A stretch of DNA of 64,000 nt from Rhodoplanes sp. Z2-YC6860 (GCF_001579845.1 NZ_CP007440.1:4796029-4860028), one strand, 5' to 3'. Positions 6,991-16,871 are shown, numbered from the stretch's first letter. Notes: a model not told the origin generated them from the letters alone. Numbers and translations: made by a program.

Positions 6991-8391
6991 CTATCCGCCG
7001 AACACGGCAGAGATCTGCTGACCGCCGCGCTGAATGACGACACGCCAGACGCGGGCGCCGGCCTCGGCGACCTTCTCCAGATCGCGGGTCTTGGCGATCT
7101 TGGCGTTGTTCACCGACAGCACCACGTCGCCGCGCTGGAAGCCGAAGTTCTGCGCCAGCGTGCCCTCACCCACTTCGAGCACCGCGACGCCCTCGCTGGA
7201 GCTTTCGAGCTGCAGTTCATCGGCGAGCGCCGGCGAAAGGTTGGCGACCTTCGCGCCGGTGAACGGTGAACGCGCCTTGATCACGATCTCATCACGCGCC
7301 GTCTCCGGCGCAGTCTCGAGCGCAACGGCGATCTTGATTTCGCGGCCGCCGCGAACGATGCCGAGCGGCACGCTGCCGCCGAGCGAATGCGTGACAAAGC
7401 GGTAGTTGAAGGCGTTAGGATCATCGACCGGCTGATCGCCGACCGCAACGATGACGTCGCCGGGCTTGAGGCCGGCGCGCGCGGCGGGGCTGCTGGCGGT
7501 GACGTTGGTGATCACAGCGCCAGCCGGACGCTTAAGGTCGAACTCGCGCGACAACTCGGGCGTCACGGCCTGGAGATTAGCGCCAAGCCATGGCCGCTTC
7601 ACGGTCCCGCCGAGCTTGGCCGAGGCCACCACCACCCGCACCATGTTGGCTGGAATCGCAAAGCCGATGCCTTGCGAGCCGCCGGAGCGCGAGAAGATCG
7701 CCGTGTTGATGCCGACCATGCGACCGGCCATGTCGACCAGCGCGCCGCCTGAATTGCCCGGATTGATCGCAGCGTCGGTCTGGATGAAGAACTGATAGTC
7801 GGAGATGCCGACCTGCGTTCGCGCCACGCCCGACACAATGCCGTGCGTCACGGTCTGGCCCACGCCGAACGGATTGCCGACGGCGAGCACCACGTCGCCG
7901 ACCTGAAGCTCATCGGAGTTGCTGAACTCCATGACTGGGAAGCGCTCCTTGCCGTCCTTCACGCGCAACACCGCAAGATCGGTGCGCGGGTCCTTCAACA
8001 CCACGTCGACCTGAAACTCGCGCTTGTCGGCGAGCGAGATCTTCACCTGGTCGGCGCCGTCGATGACGTGGTTGTTGGTGACGACGAGGCCGCCGGCATC
8101 GACGATGACGCCGGAACCAAGCGAGCGCTGCTCCTGCCGGCCGCCGAACGGACCTCCCCCGCCGAAGAAACGGCGGAAGAACGGATCGTCCATCAGCGGG
8201 TTGCGGTTCTCGACCGTCTTTGCCGCCGATACGGTCACGACCGCAGGCGTCACCCGCTGCACGATCGGCGCATACGACATCCGCAGCGCCTCGGGCGACG
8301 GCGGCACCACGCGCTGCTGGGCCGAGACGGGCTCAACCGCCAGCAGGCTGATGCCGGCCAGCGCACAAACAAAGCTCAAGCGTAGGGTCAT
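6991..8391 (-). CDS. Periplasmic serine endoprotease, Do/DegP family
   Basis: This 466-aa trypsin-like protease has a signal peptide (residues 1-24, ending VSAQ). The catalytic triad is visible as His108 (TNNHVIDG), Asp138 (DPRTDLAVL) and Ser214 (NPGNSGGALVD). Two PDZ domains follow (about residues 265-350 and 380-460). DegP-like enzymes degrade misfolded periplasmic proteins. A loop rich in Gly and Phe (about residues 70-84) sits in the usual LA-loop position. The ATG at 8391 is chosen because it opens directly into the signal peptide; the frame also allows a TTG at 8466. Confidence 0.94.
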   Translation of the reverse strand: MTLRLSFVCALAGISLLAVEPVSAQQRVVPPSPEALRMSYAPIVQRVTPAVVTVSAAKTVENRNPLMDDPFFRRFFGGGGPFGGRQEQRSLGSGVIVDAGGLVVTNNHVIDGADQVKISLADKREFQVDVVLKDPRTDLAVLRVKDGKERFPVMEFSNSDELQVGDVVLAVGNPFGVGQTVTHGIVSGVARTQVGISDYQFFIQTDAAINPGNSGGALVDMAGRMVGINTAIFSRSGGSQGIGFAIPANMVRVVVASAKLGGTVKRPWLGANLQAVTPELSREFDLKRPAGAVITNVTASSPAARAGLKPGDVIVAVGDQPVDDPNAFNYRFVTHSLGGSVPLGIVRGGREIKIAVALETAPETARDEIVIKARSPFTGAKVANLSPALADELQLESSSEGVAVLEVGEGTLAQNFGFQRGDVVLSVNNAKIAKTRDLEKVAEAGARVWRVVIQRGGQQISAVFGG

Positions 8392-8495
8392 GATTGCCGT
8401 GTCCGTTGCGGAACCCGAGATATAGGCCCCTCGAAGCGGCAAATGAAGGGCGGAACAGCCGGTCAATCCCAGCCGTCCCGCCCCTCCGAATCCGC

Positions 8496-9341
8496 TTAAT
8501 CCTTGGCCGGGACGGTTCGCAGATAGGCAATAACCGCGTCGAGGTCGGCGTCGGTCATCTTGGCGTAATACTGGAAGCCCATCGGGCCCTTGAGCGGCGT
8601 GCCGTCCTTCCGCTTGCCCTGCGTGATCGCGGTCTTGATCTCGGCGTCGGTCCAGTCACCGAGGCCCGCGGTCTTGCTGGACGTGATGTTGCGCGACTTC
8701 GAGATGCCCCACGGGCCCGGGAAATCGCGGCCACCTTTGCCGAGCGAGTCAGCGAAATCGGCACCGCCGCCGCCCTGCTTGAACGGCGTATGGCACTCCA
8801 TGCAGTGACCGATGGTGGCGAGGTAACGGCCCTTCTTCAGCTTGTCGTTGAGATCAGCCTGCGAATAGGCCTTCTCGGCGCCCGGGTAGACGTGGTGCGG
8901 AAGCGCGATCTTGTAGACCGGGTCAGCCACCTTGTTCTTGATCGGCGCGAGCGTTCGCAGATAGGCGACGATTGCGTTGAGGTCCTCGGGCGTCAGGATC
9001 GGATAGAACGCCGTCGGCATCACTTCGGCGACCTGGATGCCGTGATGGTCCTTGCCGGTGAGCAGCAGCGTCTTGATCTCGGCGTCGGTCCAATTGCCGA
9101 GGCCGGTCTCCTTGTCGGAGGTGATGTTCGGCGCAGTCACATCGAACGGCGGCTCGTTGAAGCGCAAGCCTCCGGAGAAATCCTTGCCGGCGACAGCCGC
9201 GGGCGGTCCCTTCGGCGAATGGCAGTTGGCGCAGGTCATGATGGTGTTGACGAGATAGCTGCCGCGCTCGACGGCGGATTGGGCAGCGGTGTGACTCGAA
9301 AGCGCAGCGGTCAAGGCAAACGCCAGGGTCCAGCGGATCAT
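8496..9341 (-). CDS. Diheme cytochrome c with two c-type domains
   Basis: This 281-aa periplasmic protein has a signal peptide (residues 1-20) and two class I cytochrome c domains with CANCH (37-41) and CMECH (180-184) heme-binding motifs. Each domain carries a similar LGNWTDAEIK / LGDWTDAEIK segment, so it arose by internal duplication. Each has a Met-containing stretch that could supply the distal ligand (for example AEVMPTAFYP). Such diheme proteins resemble cytochrome subunits of alcohol or aldehyde dehydrogenases and take electrons to an oxidase. No dehydrogenase gene is adjacent. The ATG at 9341 has an AAGGAGA ribosome site. Confidence 0.93.
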   Translation of the reverse strand: MIRWTLAFALTAALSSHTAAQSAVERGSYLVNTIMTCANCHSPKGPPAAVAGKDFSGGLRFNEPPFDVTAPNITSDKETGLGNWTDAEIKTLLLTGKDHHGIQVAEVMPTAFYPILTPEDLNAIVAYLRTLAPIKNKVADPVYKIALPHHVYPGAEKAYSQADLNDKLKKGRYLATIGHCMECHTPFKQGGGGADFADSLGKGGRDFPGPWGISKSRNITSSKTAGLGDWTDAEIKTAITQGKRKDGTPLKGPMGFQYYAKMTDADLDAVIAYLRTVPAKD

Positions 9342-9502
9342 CAATTTCTCCTTGTTCGGCCGGAGGCAAAAAACGCGGATGGGGAATCCGCGGCAAAAAT
9401 TCCCGATTTGAATCGGTTCAATCTTACCGCCGCGCCGGGACAGCGCAATCGGCTCCCACATCTTGCCCAGGACACAATTGACGCAGCGTTACCTGGCTCA
9501 CA

Positions 9503-10168
9503 CTACTTGGCGCCCGCCCCTGATAAAATCCGCACCATCCCGGCATATTTCGCGCGCTTGGCATGGGCCAGCGGCGTCGCACCATCGCGGTCGGCGACGT
9601 TGACGTTGGCGCCGGCGGCCACCAGAAGCCGTACGATCTCGGTGTGCGTGGCGCCCCCATCACCGAGAATCACGGCCTCCAGCAGAGCGGTCCAGCCGAG
9701 GTTGTTGACGTGGTCCTTGTCGATCGCTGTGGAGAGCAGAATCTTCACCGTCTCGACATGACCGTGATGCGCGGCCGGGATCAGCGCCGTGCCGCCATAG
9801 CGATTGGTGTCCTTGAGGTTGGCGCCAGCCGCAAGCGTGAGCTTCAGGATATCGTTGCGGCCTTCTGCGCCCGCATAGAGAAACGGCGTGTCCTGGATGA
9901 AGTCCTTGGCGTTGACGTCGGCGCCCTCCTGAATGAGGAAGCGCGCGACTTCGACGCGATTGCGGTGGGTGGCCGCAAGCAGTGCCGTCCGGCCGCGCTG
10001 GTCACGGGCGTCGATCCGTGCGCCGTCGGCAAGCAGACCGCGGACCGCCGCCAGTTCATCACGCTCGGCGGCAGCGATCATATCGCGCTCCTTGTCTTTG
10101 CCCTGCTGCGCGAAACCCGGCATCACCGACACCAAAAGCAAAAGGGCGGCCAAGGCCGCCCTTTTCAT
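9503..10168 (-). CDS. Secreted ankyrin-repeat protein
   Basis: This 221-aa protein has a signal peptide (MKRAALAALLLLVSVMPGFA) followed by about five ankyrin repeats from residue 30 onward, with motifs such as GRTALLAATHRNRVEVARFL and GGTALIPAAHHGHVETVKIL. Ankyrin repeats bind partner proteins, so this is probably a periplasmic adaptor; its partner is unknown. Three starts are possible (GTG 10186, ATG 10183, ATG 10168); I choose 10168 because it begins the signal peptide. The gene follows rplQ closely and its first codons form a terminator-like hairpin. Confidence 0.88.
   Translation of the reverse strand: MKRAALAALLLLVSVMPGFAQQGKDKERDMIAAAERDELAAVRGLLADGARIDARDQRGRTALLAATHRNRVEVARFLIQEGADVNAKDFIQDTPFLYAGAEGRNDILKLTLAAGANLKDTNRYGGTALIPAAHHGHVETVKILLSTAIDKDHVNNLGWTALLEAVILGDGGATHTEIVRLLVAAGANVNVADRDGATPLAHAKRAKYAGMVRILSGAGAK
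10140..10165 (-). terminator. Terminator-like hairpin inside the ankyrin gene
   Basis: AAAAGGGCGGCC and GGCCGCCCTTTT form a perfect 12-bp stem around a 2-base centre, with the T run contained in the 3' arm. It lies 28 bases after the rplQ stop codon and would end the ribosomal transcript, yet it is also codons 2-10 of the ankyrin protein. Confidence 0.6.
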
Positions 10169-10192
10169 ATGTCCCGCAGTCATCACGACGAC

Positions 10193-10621
10193 TTACGCGG
10201 CGGTGGCGGTTTCCTCGACCGAGCGTGCCGTCACCGGCCCCGAATCGAGGCCCTTGGCCGACTCATCGCGATCGACGAACTCGATCACCGCGACGGCGGC
10301 GTTGTCGCCGTGACGGAACCCAGCCTTCATGATCCGGCAGTAGCCGCCATTGCGCTCCTTGTAGCGCGGGCCGAGCACGTCGAAGAGCTTCTTGACCATC
10401 GCGACATCGCGGACCTGCGAGATCGCCTGGCGGCGGGCATGCAGGCCGCCGCGCTTGCCGAGTGTGATGAGCTTCTCGACCACCGGCCGCAGTTCCTTCG
10501 CCTTCGGCAAGGTGGTGGTGATCTGCTCGTGCTTGATCAGCGCAGCCGCCATGTTGGCGAACATCGCCTTGCGATGTTCAGGCTTGCGGCCGAGCTTGCG
10601 GTGAGCGTTTCCGTGACGCAT
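10193..10621 (-). CDS. rplQ: 50S ribosomal protein L17
   Basis: Complete 142-aa L17 protein, which binds near the exit tunnel of the large subunit. It has the standard opening [20 protein letters not shown] and the core [20 protein letters not shown]. The last 30 residues ([20 protein letters not shown]) form an acidic, low-complexity tail. An AAGGAAA ribosome site precedes the ATG at 10621. It is the last gene of the ribosomal superoperon but is separated from rpoA by a terminator-like hairpin, so its level may be set by read-through or by its own promoter. Confidence 0.98.
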   Translation of the reverse strand: MRHGNAHRKLGRKPEHRKAMFANMAAALIKHEQITTTLPKAKELRPVVEKLITLGKRGGLHARRQAISQVRDVAMVKKLFDVLGPRYKERNGGYCRIMKAGFRHGDNAAVAVIEFVDRDESAKGLDSGPVTARSVEETATAA

Positions 10622-10642
10622 CGCCTGTGTTTCCTTCGCTTA

Positions 10643-10680
10643 CAAAAACAAAATCATGCCCGGCGCTCGGCCGGGCATGA
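10643..10680 (-). terminator. Terminator or attenuator between rpoA and rplQ
   Basis: TCATGCCCGGC (10654-10664) and GCCGGGCATGA (10670-10680) form an 11-bp perfect stem with a 5-nt loop. On the minus strand it is followed by TTTTGTTTTTG. This is a textbook intrinsic terminator placed inside the operon. Confidence 0.8.
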
Positions 10681-10690
10681 CGTTGCGGTG

Positions 10691-11719
10691 TTAGTAATGA
10701 TCCTCGAAGCGCTTGGCGAGCTCTTCGATGTTCTCGGGCGGCCAGCCAGGCACTTCCATGCCAAGGTGCAGGCCCATCTGTGCCAGCACTTCCTTGATCT
10801 CGTTGAGCGACTTGCGGCCGAAATTCGGCGTGCGCAGCATCTCGGCTTCGGTCTTCTGAACGAGGTCGCCGATGTAGACGATGTTGTCGTTCTTGAGACA
10901 GTTCGCCGAACGAACGCTGAGCTCGAGCTCGTCGACCTTCTTGAGGAACGCCGGGTTGAAGGCGAGGTCCGGAATGGATTCCTGGGCCTGCTCCTTGCGG
11001 GGCTCCTCGAAGTTGACGAACACGTTGAGCTGGTCCTGCAGGATGCGCGCCGCGTAAGCGAGCGCATCCTCGGGGCCGACCGCGCCGTTGGTTTCGATCG
11101 TCATGGTCAGCTTGTCGTAGTCGAGTATCTGGCCCTCACGGGTGTTCTCGACCTTGTAGGAGACCTTGCGGACCGGCGAGAACAGGCTGTCGACCGGAAT
11201 GAGCCCGATCGGCGCGTCCTCGGGACGGTTACGCTCGGCGGGCACATAGCCCTTGCCGGTGTTGACCGTGAACTCCATGCGGATCTCGGCGCCCTCGTCG
11301 AGGGTGCAGAGCACGAGCTCGGGGTTGAGGACGACGATGTCACCGACCGTCTGGATGTCGCCAGCCGTCACGGTGCCCGGGCCGGACTTCTTGACCACCA
11401 TGCGCTTGGGGCCATCGCCCTGCATCTTGATGGCGATGTCCTTGATGTTGAGCACGATGTCAGTGACGTCCTCGCGGACGCCAGCGATCGACGAGAACTC
11501 GTGCAACACGCCGTCGATGTGCACCGACTGCACAGCCGCGCCCTGCAGCGACGAGAGCAGAATGCGCCGCAACGCGTTGCCGAGCGTCACGCCGAAACCG
11601 CGCTCGAGCGGCTCGGCGATAACCGTCGCGGTCTTCTTCGCGTCGGAGCCCGCCGAAACCTGGAGCTTGTTCGGCTTGATCAGTTCCTGCCAGTTCTTCT
11701 GGATCACGTTCACACCCAT
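10691..11719 (-). CDS. rpoA: RNA polymerase alpha subunit
   Basis: Alpha subunit that nucleates RNA polymerase assembly and contacts activators and UP elements. The N-terminal dimerisation domain includes [18 protein letters not shown], and the C-terminal domain includes [18 protein letters not shown] and ends in FEDHY. I give the 342-aa form from the ATG at 11719 ([15 protein letters not shown]), which matches the usual alphaproteobacterial length. An ATG at 11818 overlapping the rpsK stop would add 33 residues of unfamiliar sequence; neither start has a good ribosome site. It sits between rpsK and a terminator-like hairpin. Confidence 0.97.
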   Translation of the reverse strand: MGVNVIQKNWQELIKPNKLQVSAGSDAKKTATVIAEPLERGFGVTLGNALRRILLSSLQGAAVQSVHIDGVLHEFSSIAGVREDVTDIVLNIKDIAIKMQGDGPKRMVVKKSGPGTVTAGDIQTVGDIVVLNPELVLCTLDEGAEIRMEFTVNTGKGYVPAERNRPEDAPIGLIPVDSLFSPVRKVSYKVENTREGQILDYDKLTMTIETNGAVGPEDALAYAARILQDQLNVFVNFEEPRKEQAQESIPDLAFNPAFLKKVDELELSVRSANCLKNDNIVYIGDLVQKTEAEMLRTPNFGRKSLNEIKEVLAQMGLHLGMEVPGWPPENIEELAKRFEDHY

Positions 11720-11814
11720 CGTATTGAGTGGCGCGCTCTTTTGCGCACCCCACTCCGCCCCGTGGGAATTGTCGGCGGCAGCCTGCCCGTCCGCAGGCCG
11801 GACATAAGTATCGC

Positions 11815-12213
11815 TCATACGCGCCGACGCTTTCTCGGCCGGCAGCCGTTGTGCGGGATCGGCGTGACGTCGCGGATCGAGGTCACTGTGAAGCCCGCGG
11901 CCTGCAGCGCGCGCAGCGCCGACTCGCGGCCCGAACCCGGACCCGCGACTTCGACCTCGAGCTGGCGCATGCCATGCTCGGCGGCCTTCTTGGCGGCGTC
12001 TTCCGCAGCCATCTGAGCCGCATAGGGCGTCGACTTGCGCGAGCCCTTGAAACCCATGGTGCCAGCCGACGACCAGGCAATGGCGTTGCCCTGGGCATCG
12101 GTGATGGTGATCATGGTGTTGTTGAACGACGCGTTGACGTGCGCGACGCCCGAGGCGATGTTCTTGCGCTCGCGCCTGCGGACGCGTCCTGCAGGAGTAG
12201 CTTCCTTAGCCAT
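11815..12213 (-). CDS. rpsK: 30S ribosomal protein S11
   Basis: Complete 132-aa S11, part of the small-subunit platform at the mRNA exit. The core [20 protein letters not shown] and the basic end CRPRKRRRV are standard. Its stop codon overlaps an in-frame ATG of rpoA (ATGA at 11815-11818), which would couple translation if that upstream rpoA start is used. It starts 57 bp after rpsM. Confidence 0.98.
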   Translation of the reverse strand: MAKEATPAGRVRRRERKNIASGVAHVNASFNNTMITITDAQGNAIAWSSAGTMGFKGSRKSTPYAAQMAAEDAAKKAAEHGMRQLEVEVAGPGSGRESALRALQAAGFTVTSIRDVTPIPHNGCRPRKRRRV

Positions 12214-12270
12214 TGATGATCCTTTCGCGGCCGCGCATGCATGCCGGCCGATAAAAATGCTGTTTGAGCG

Positions 12271-12645
12271 TTACGCCGTCTTCTTCTTGCCGGCGATGGC
12301 CTTGGCCGGCCCCTTGCGGGTGCGGGCGTTGGTGTGGGTGCGCTGACCGCGGACCGGCAGGCCCTTACGGTGACGCAGACCACGGTAGCAGCCGAGATCC
12401 ATCAGCCGCTTGATATTGACGGCAACCTCACGCCGCAGATCGCCCTCGACCATATAGTCACGGTCGATCACTTCACGGATCTGAAGCACTTCCTGATCGG
12501 TCAACTGCGATACCCGGCGGTCTTCCGGGATATGCACCTTCTCCATGATGTCCTTGGCGTTCTTCTGTCCGATGCCGTGGATATACTGGAGCGCGATCAG
12601 GACGCGCTTGTTCGTCGGAATATTCACGCCTGCAATTCGGGCCAC
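12271..12645 (-). CDS. rpsM: 30S ribosomal protein S13
   Basis: Complete 124-aa S13, a head protein that contacts the 50S subunit and tRNA. It starts at a GTG at 12645 ([15 protein letters not shown]) behind a good AGGAG site. The frame stays open upstream to 12777, but that part does not resemble S13. The [20 protein letters not shown] motif near the C-terminus is conserved. A 180-bp gap separates it from adk, making this a possible place for a separate promoter of the alpha operon. Confidence 0.98.
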   Translation of the reverse strand: MARIAGVNIPTNKRVLIALQYIHGIGQKNAKDIMEKVHIPEDRRVSQLTDQEVLQIREVIDRDYMVEGDLRREVAVNIKRLMDLGCYRGLRHRKGLPVRGQRTHTNARTRKGPAKAIAGKKKTA

Positions 12646-12825
12646 GACTTCACTCCTGTTGCGGCAGGCCGCTGTGCGCCTTGCCGTCTCTACCTGTTTC
12701 GACGCGCCGGAAGACCGTCGAAAACGGGGATTCCATGCGATAACGCGACGCCCTCCCCAAGACTCTGGGGCCGGCATCGTTCGAACTGGGTCCGACTGGG
12801 TTGCGAGTTATTAGGGGATTCCGCC

Positions 12826-13677
12826 TCACTTCGTCAACCTCCGCCCCCGCGCAGGTTTCCGGCTTTTTTTGGACGCTTTGGCCGCCCTGCCCGATGCCTT
12901 TTTGGGAGCAGCCTTGGCGGCAGGCTTCCGGCAGGCTCCCTTGGCGGCTTTCGGGGCCGATTTGGCCTTGATCGAGGCCTTTTTCTCCACAGGTTTCCTG
13001 ACGGAACCGGCAGCCTTCCGGGCGGCCAGCTTGCCGGCTGGCGCGGCCTTGGCCGCCCCCGCCTTGGAGGCCGATTTGGCCACCGGGCGGAAGGCCGCGT
13101 CGGCCAGGGCCCGGTTGATGGCCGCGCTGACGTCGGAGATCGAGGCCATGCCGTCGACCGTCCGCAGCGATCCCTGCCCCTTGTAATAGCTCACCAGCGG
13201 CGCGGTCTGGACGCCATAGGCGGCCAGCCGCTGCTTGAGGATGTCCGGATTGTCGTCGGCCCGCAGCGGCTCGCCGCGGAGCTTCATCTGCTCGACGCGC
13301 GTCTCGATCCGGCGGACCAGGATGTCGGGATCGACCTTGAGCTCGACCACGGCATCGAGGCGGAGCTTCTTCTGGGCCAGCATCCGGTCGAGCGCCTCGG
13401 CCTGCGGCACGGTGCGCGGGAAGCCGTCCAGGATGAAGCCGTTGCGGGCGTCGGGCTGCTCGATACGGTCCGCCACGATCTGCACCACGACCTCGTCGGG
13501 GCACAGATCGCCCCGCGCCATGATGTCCTTGGCCTTCTGGCCAACCGGCGTGCCGGCCGCAACGGCCGCACGCAGCATGTCGCCGGTGGAGAGCTGCACA
13601 ATGCCGTATTTCGAGACGAGTTCCTTGGCTTGCGTGCCCTTGCCGGCCCCCGGCGGACCGAGCAGAACAATCCTCAT
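12826..13677 (-). CDS. adk: Adenylate kinase with long basic C-terminal tail
   Basis: The enzyme interconverts ATP plus AMP and two ADP. Residues 1-196 form a short-type adenylate kinase: P-loop [10 protein letters not shown] (7-16), NMP-binding [20 protein letters not shown] (81-89) and a short LID ([18 protein letters not shown]) without zinc cysteines. Residues 197-283 form an unusual tail of Lys, Ala, Pro and Arg (such as [20 protein letters not shown]), like histone H1-type or AlgP-type tails. Normal bacterial enzymes end near residue 190-215. The start overlaps the secY stop by 4 nt, so it is translationally coupled in the usual secY-adk order. Confidence 0.96.
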   Translation of the reverse strand: MRIVLLGPPGAGKGTQAKELVSKYGIVQLSTGDMLRAAVAAGTPVGQKAKDIMARGDLCPDEVVVQIVADRIEQPDARNGFILDGFPRTVPQAEALDRMLAQKKLRLDAVVELKVDPDILVRRIETRVEQMKLRGEPLRADDNPDILKQRLAAYGVQTAPLVSYYKGQGSLRTVDGMASISDVSAAINRALADAAFRPVAKSASKAGAAKAAPAGKLAARKAAGSVRKPVEKKASIKAKSAPKAAKGACRKPAAKAAPKKASGRAAKASKKSRKPARGRRLTK

Positions 13678-15005
13678 TTCCTGCGCCCCCGCAGTTTCGA
13701 CCGCTTGATCAGACCTTCATACTGATGGGCCAGCAAGTAGCCCTGGATTTGCGCAACGGTGTCCATCGTCACGCTCACGACGATCAGGAGCGACGTGCCG
13801 CCGAAATAGAACGGCACCGACGCGTATGAAATCAGGATTTCCGGGATGAGGCAGACCACCGACAAATAGGCCGCGCCGATCACCGTGATGCGGGTCAGGA
13901 CGTAGTCGATGTATTCGGCGGTGCGCTCGCCCGGCCGGATGCCCGGAATGAAGCCGCCATGCTTCTTCAGGTTGTCCGCGGTCTCGGTCGGGTTGAATAC
14001 GATCGCCGTGTAGAAGAAGGCGAAGAAGACGATCAGACCGACATAGAGGAACAGGAACAGCGGCCGGCCGTGGCCGAGCTGAGTCACGATCGTCTGGAAC
14101 CACTCGGGACCCTGGCCCGCGTTGAACTGCGCGATGGTGGTCGGCAGCAGCAGGAGCGACGAGGCGAAGATCGGGGGAATCACGCCTGAGGTGTTGAGCT
14201 TCAGCGGCAGGTGCGAGGACTGGCCCTCGAACATGCGGTTGCCGACCTGGCGCTTCGGATACTGGATCAGGAGCCGGCGCTGAGCGCGCTCCATGAACAC
14301 GATGAAGGCAATCACGACGACCGCCATCACGATGATCACCAGGATCAGTCCCGTCGACAGCGCGCCCTGGCGGCCGAGTTCCAGCATGCCCGCGATGGCC
14401 GCCGGCAATTCGGCGACGATGCCGGCCATGATGATCAGCGAAATGCCGTTGCCGATGCCACGGGCGGTGATCTGCTCGCCGAGCCACATCAGGAACATGG
14501 TGCCGCCGGTGAGCGTGATCGCGGTCGATACCCGGAAGAACATGCCGGGATCGGTCACCGCATTGCCCGCACCTTCCAGGCCGTAGGCGATGCCGTAGCT
14601 CTGGAACAGAGCCAGCACCACGGTCAGATAGCGGGTGTACTGGTTGATGACCTTGCGGCCCTGTTCACCCTCTTTCTTAAGTTGCTCAAGAGTCGGTGAA
14701 ACAGTCGTCATCAACTGAATGATGATCGAGGCCGAAATGTACGGCATGATGTTCAACGCAAAGATCGCCATGCGGTGGATGCCACCGCCGGCGAACATAT
14801 TGAACATGCCGAGGATGCCGCCCGCCTGCGTCCGGAAAATCTGCTCCCAGGCAGTGGGATCGATGCCGGGCAGCGGGATGTAGGTGCCGAAACGGTAGAC
14901 CAGCAGCGCGCCGAGCGTGAACCAAATACGCTTCTTGAGTTCCTCGGCCTTGGCGAGCGCCGAGAAATTCAGGTTGGCTGCGAGTTGTTCTGCCGCAGAG
15001 ACCAT
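13674..15005 (-). CDS. secY: Protein translocase subunit SecY
   Basis: The 443-aa channel-forming subunit of the SecYEG translocon has ten membrane segments. The N-terminal region [20 protein letters not shown] and the cytoplasmic loop [20 protein letters not shown] are conserved. It supplies the inner-membrane pore for secreted proteins, with SecE encoded at 49970-50167 in this window. A 150-bp gap with two hairpins separates it from rplO, and adk overlaps its end by 4 nt. Confidence 0.98.
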   Translation of the reverse strand: MVSAAEQLAANLNFSALAKAEELKKRIWFTLGALLVYRFGTYIPLPGIDPTAWEQIFRTQAGGILGMFNMFAGGGIHRMAIFALNIMPYISASIIIQLMTTVSPTLEQLKKEGEQGRKVINQYTRYLTVVLALFQSYGIAYGLEGAGNAVTDPGMFFRVSTAITLTGGTMFLMWLGEQITARGIGNGISLIIMAGIVAELPAAIAGMLELGRQGALSTGLILVIIVMAVVVIAFIVFMERAQRRLLIQYPKRQVGNRMFEGQSSHLPLKLNTSGVIPPIFASSLLLLPTTIAQFNAGQGPEWFQTIVTQLGHGRPLFLFLYVGLIVFFAFFYTAIVFNPTETADNLKKHGGFIPGIRPGERTAEYIDYVLTRITVIGAAYLSVVCLIPEILISYASVPFYFGGTSLLIVVSVTMDTVAQIQGYLLAHQYEGLIKRSKLRGRRK

Positions 15006-15044
15006 TGAGAGCTCCCGTTACGCCCCGCCCTACCCCAACAGGTC

Positions 15045-15066
15045 ATGTCCTGCCGAGGCAGGACAT
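15045..15066 (-). other. Intercistronic hairpin upstream of secY
   Basis: ATGTCCTGCC and GGCAGGACAT form a perfect 10-bp stem. There is no T run, so it is more likely an mRNA processing or stability element than a terminator. Confidence 0.45.
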
Positions 15067-15127
15067 CCGTGATTGGTGGTGGTCTCTATGTGGTGCATAT
15101 CCACCGCAAAACCACGCCTGCCGGCTT

Positions 15128-15149
15128 TCGCCCGGGACTAGCCGGGCGA
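15128..15149 (-). other. Intercistronic hairpin just after rplO
   Basis: TCGCCCGG and CCGGGCGA form an 8-bp stem around a 6-nt loop, 6 nt behind the rplO stop codon. It has no T run. It may protect the upstream spc-operon mRNA from 3' exonucleases and lower secY expression. Confidence 0.45.
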
Positions 15150-15155
15150 CACCTA

Positions 15156-15647
15156 TCAGGCGGCCTTTTCGCCCTCTTCGCTCTTCGGCGCCAGGATCTT
15201 CACCGAGCCGCCGGCCTTCTCGACCGCGGCGACCGCGGACTTGGAGGCGCCATAGACCTCGAACGCGACCTTGGCCTTGATCTCACCGGTGCCGAGGAGG
15301 CGCACGCCGTCTTTGGCCCGGCGCAGGATGCCGGCCTTCACCAGCGCTGCGGCGTCGACGGTTGCGCCCGCGTCGAGGAGCTTGGCGTCGATAGCGGCCT
15401 GCACCTTGCCGAGGTTCACCTCGTTGAGCTTCAGCGCGAACGCCGTGTTCTTGAAGCCGCGCTTGGGCAGACGGCGATGCATCGGCATCTGGCCGCCCTC
15501 GAAGCCCTTGATGCGCACACCCGAGCGCGCCGTCTGGCCCTTGCCGCCACGGCCGCCGGTCTTGCCGGCGCCGGAGCCGATGCCACGGCCGATGCGGAAG
15601 CGCTTCTTGCGCGCGCCCTCACGCGGGGCGATTTCGTTCAGCTTCAT
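15156..15647 (-). CDS. rplO: 50S ribosomal protein L15
   Basis: Complete 163-aa L15, an assembly protein of the large subunit. The glycine- and basic-rich N-terminal extension ([20 protein letters not shown]) that threads into rRNA is clear, and [20 protein letters not shown] is the family core. It follows rpmD by 12 bp and is the last ribosomal gene before secY. Confidence 0.98.
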   Translation of the reverse strand: MKLNEIAPREGARKKRFRIGRGIGSGAGKTGGRGGKGQTARSGVRIKGFEGGQMPMHRRLPKRGFKNTAFALKLNEVNLGKVQAAIDAKLLDAGATVDAAALVKAGILRRAKDGVRLLGTGEIKAKVAFEVYGASKSAVAAVEKAGGSVKILAPKSEEGEKAA

Positions 15648-15659
15648 CGCCGCTTCTCC

Positions 15660-15851
15660 TTATTTGCCGTCCACCACGCGGACGAGGTGCTTCACCTTGG
15701 TGAGCATCCCGCGGGTCGCCGGCGTATCCGGCACTTCGGCGCTACGGCCGATCTTGTTCAGCCCGAGACCGACCAGCGTCTGGCGCTGGGTCTGCTCGCG
15801 CCGGATCGGGCTGCCGATCTGCTCGATCTTGATGGTCTTGCCAGAGGCCAT
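15660..15851 (-). CDS. rpmD: 50S ribosomal protein L30
   Basis: Complete 63-aa L30. It has the short alpha/beta fold with [20 protein letters not shown] at the start and [14 protein letters not shown] at the end. The length is normal for the bacterial protein. It lies between rpsE (14 bp upstream) and rplO (12 bp downstream). Confidence 0.97.
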   Translation of the reverse strand: MASGKTIKIEQIGSPIRREQTQRQTLVGLGLNKIGRSAEVPDTPATRGMLTKVKHLVRVVDGK

Positions 15852-15865
15852 GTTCAGTCTCCCGC

Positions 15866-16471
15866 TCAGTCGGCCGCGGCTTCGCTGTCGACGCCCTGGC
15901 GGCGAGCCTGGAGCGTCGAAACCTTGATGCTGCGGCGCGCCGCGACCGAGCGCGGCGAATCCTGGTGCTTCAGCGCGTCGAAAGTCGCGCGCACCATGTT
16001 GTAGGGGTTCGACGAGCCGATCGACTTCGCGACCACGTCCTGCATTCCAACCGACTCGAACACCGCGCGCATCGGGCCGCCGGCGATGATGCCGGTTCCC
16101 GGAGGCGCCGCGCGCAGGAACACCTTGCCGGCGCCATGACGTCCGAACACGTCGTGGTGCAGCGTGCGGCCTTCGCGGAGCGGCACCCGCATGACGTTGC
16201 GCTTGGCGGCATCAGTGGCCTTGCGGATCGCCTCCGGCACCTCGCGCGCCTTGCCGTGGCCGAAGCCGACCCGGCCCTTCTGGTCGCCGACGATGACGAG
16301 CGCGGCAAAGCCGAAGCGCCGGCCGCCCTTCACCACCTTGGCGACGCGATTGATGTGGACGAGCTTGTCGATGAACTCACTCGGCTCGCGGTCGGCTCCG
16401 CGATCACCGCGGCGGTCGCCACGGCGCTCGCGATCGCCGCCTTCGCGCTCTCGTCTTGGTTCATGTGCCAT
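15866..16471 (-). CDS. rpsE: 30S ribosomal protein S5
   Basis: 201-aa S5, important for decoding fidelity and the mRNA entry site. The core starts at [20 protein letters not shown] (about residue 33) and includes [20 protein letters not shown]. The first 32 residues form an extension of Arg, Asp, Glu and Gly ([16 protein letters not shown]), typical of alphaproteobacterial S5 but of low complexity. No ram-type or spectinomycin-resistance change can be judged without an alignment. Confidence 0.98.
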   Translation of the reverse strand: MAHEPRREREGGDRERRGDRRGDRGADREPSEFIDKLVHINRVAKVVKGGRRFGFAALVIVGDQKGRVGFGHGKAREVPEAIRKATDAAKRNVMRVPLREGRTLHHDVFGRHGAGKVFLRAAPPGTGIIAGGPMRAVFESVGMQDVVAKSIGSSNPYNMVRATFDALKHQDSPRSVAARRSIKVSTLQARRQGVDSEAAAD

Positions 16472-16514
16472 AACGGTCTTCTCTCTCTTCGGGCGATCAG
16501 CCCGTAATCATCCG

Positions 16515-16871
16515 TTAGAAGTTCAGGCCGCCTTCGCGCGCGGCATCGCCGAGCGCCTTGATCCGGCCGTGGTAGCGATAGCTGCCGCGATCGAACACGA
16601 CGTCCTTGACGCCCTTCTCGACCGCGCGCTTGGCGACCAGCGAGCCGACCGCCTTGGCGGCGTCGACATTGGCGCCTGACTTCGCCCGCATATCCTTCTC
16701 CAGCGAAGATGCCGACGCGAGCGTCAGCCCCTTCACGTCGTCGATCACCTGGGCATAGATGTGCTTGCCCGAGCGGTGCACAGAAAGCCGCTTGCGTCCG
16801 TTGGCGGCGGCCTTTACGGCGCGGCGCACGCTTCCTTTGCGGCGCTGGGCCCGGTCCTTGACTGTCGGCAT
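16515..16871 (-). CDS. rplR: 50S ribosomal protein L18
   Basis: 118-aa L18, which binds 5S rRNA. The start is the ATG at 16871 ([18 protein letters not shown]); the frame stays open upstream through rplF but is not L18 there. The core [18 protein letters not shown] and the end [19 protein letters not shown] are standard. It is 11 bp behind rplF. Confidence 0.98.
   Translation of the reverse strand: MPTVKDRAQRRKGSVRRAVKAAANGRKRLSVHRSGKHIYAQVIDDVKGLTLASASSLEKDMRAKSGANVDAAKAVGSLVAKRAVEKGVKDVVFDRGSYRYHGRIKALGDAAREGGLNF

Noticed and set aside
9563-12016. Plus-strand open frame of 817 aa across the ankyrin gene, rplQ, rpoA and rpsK
   Set aside because: It crosses four well-supported genes on the opposite strand, and its composition is that of an antisense shadow.
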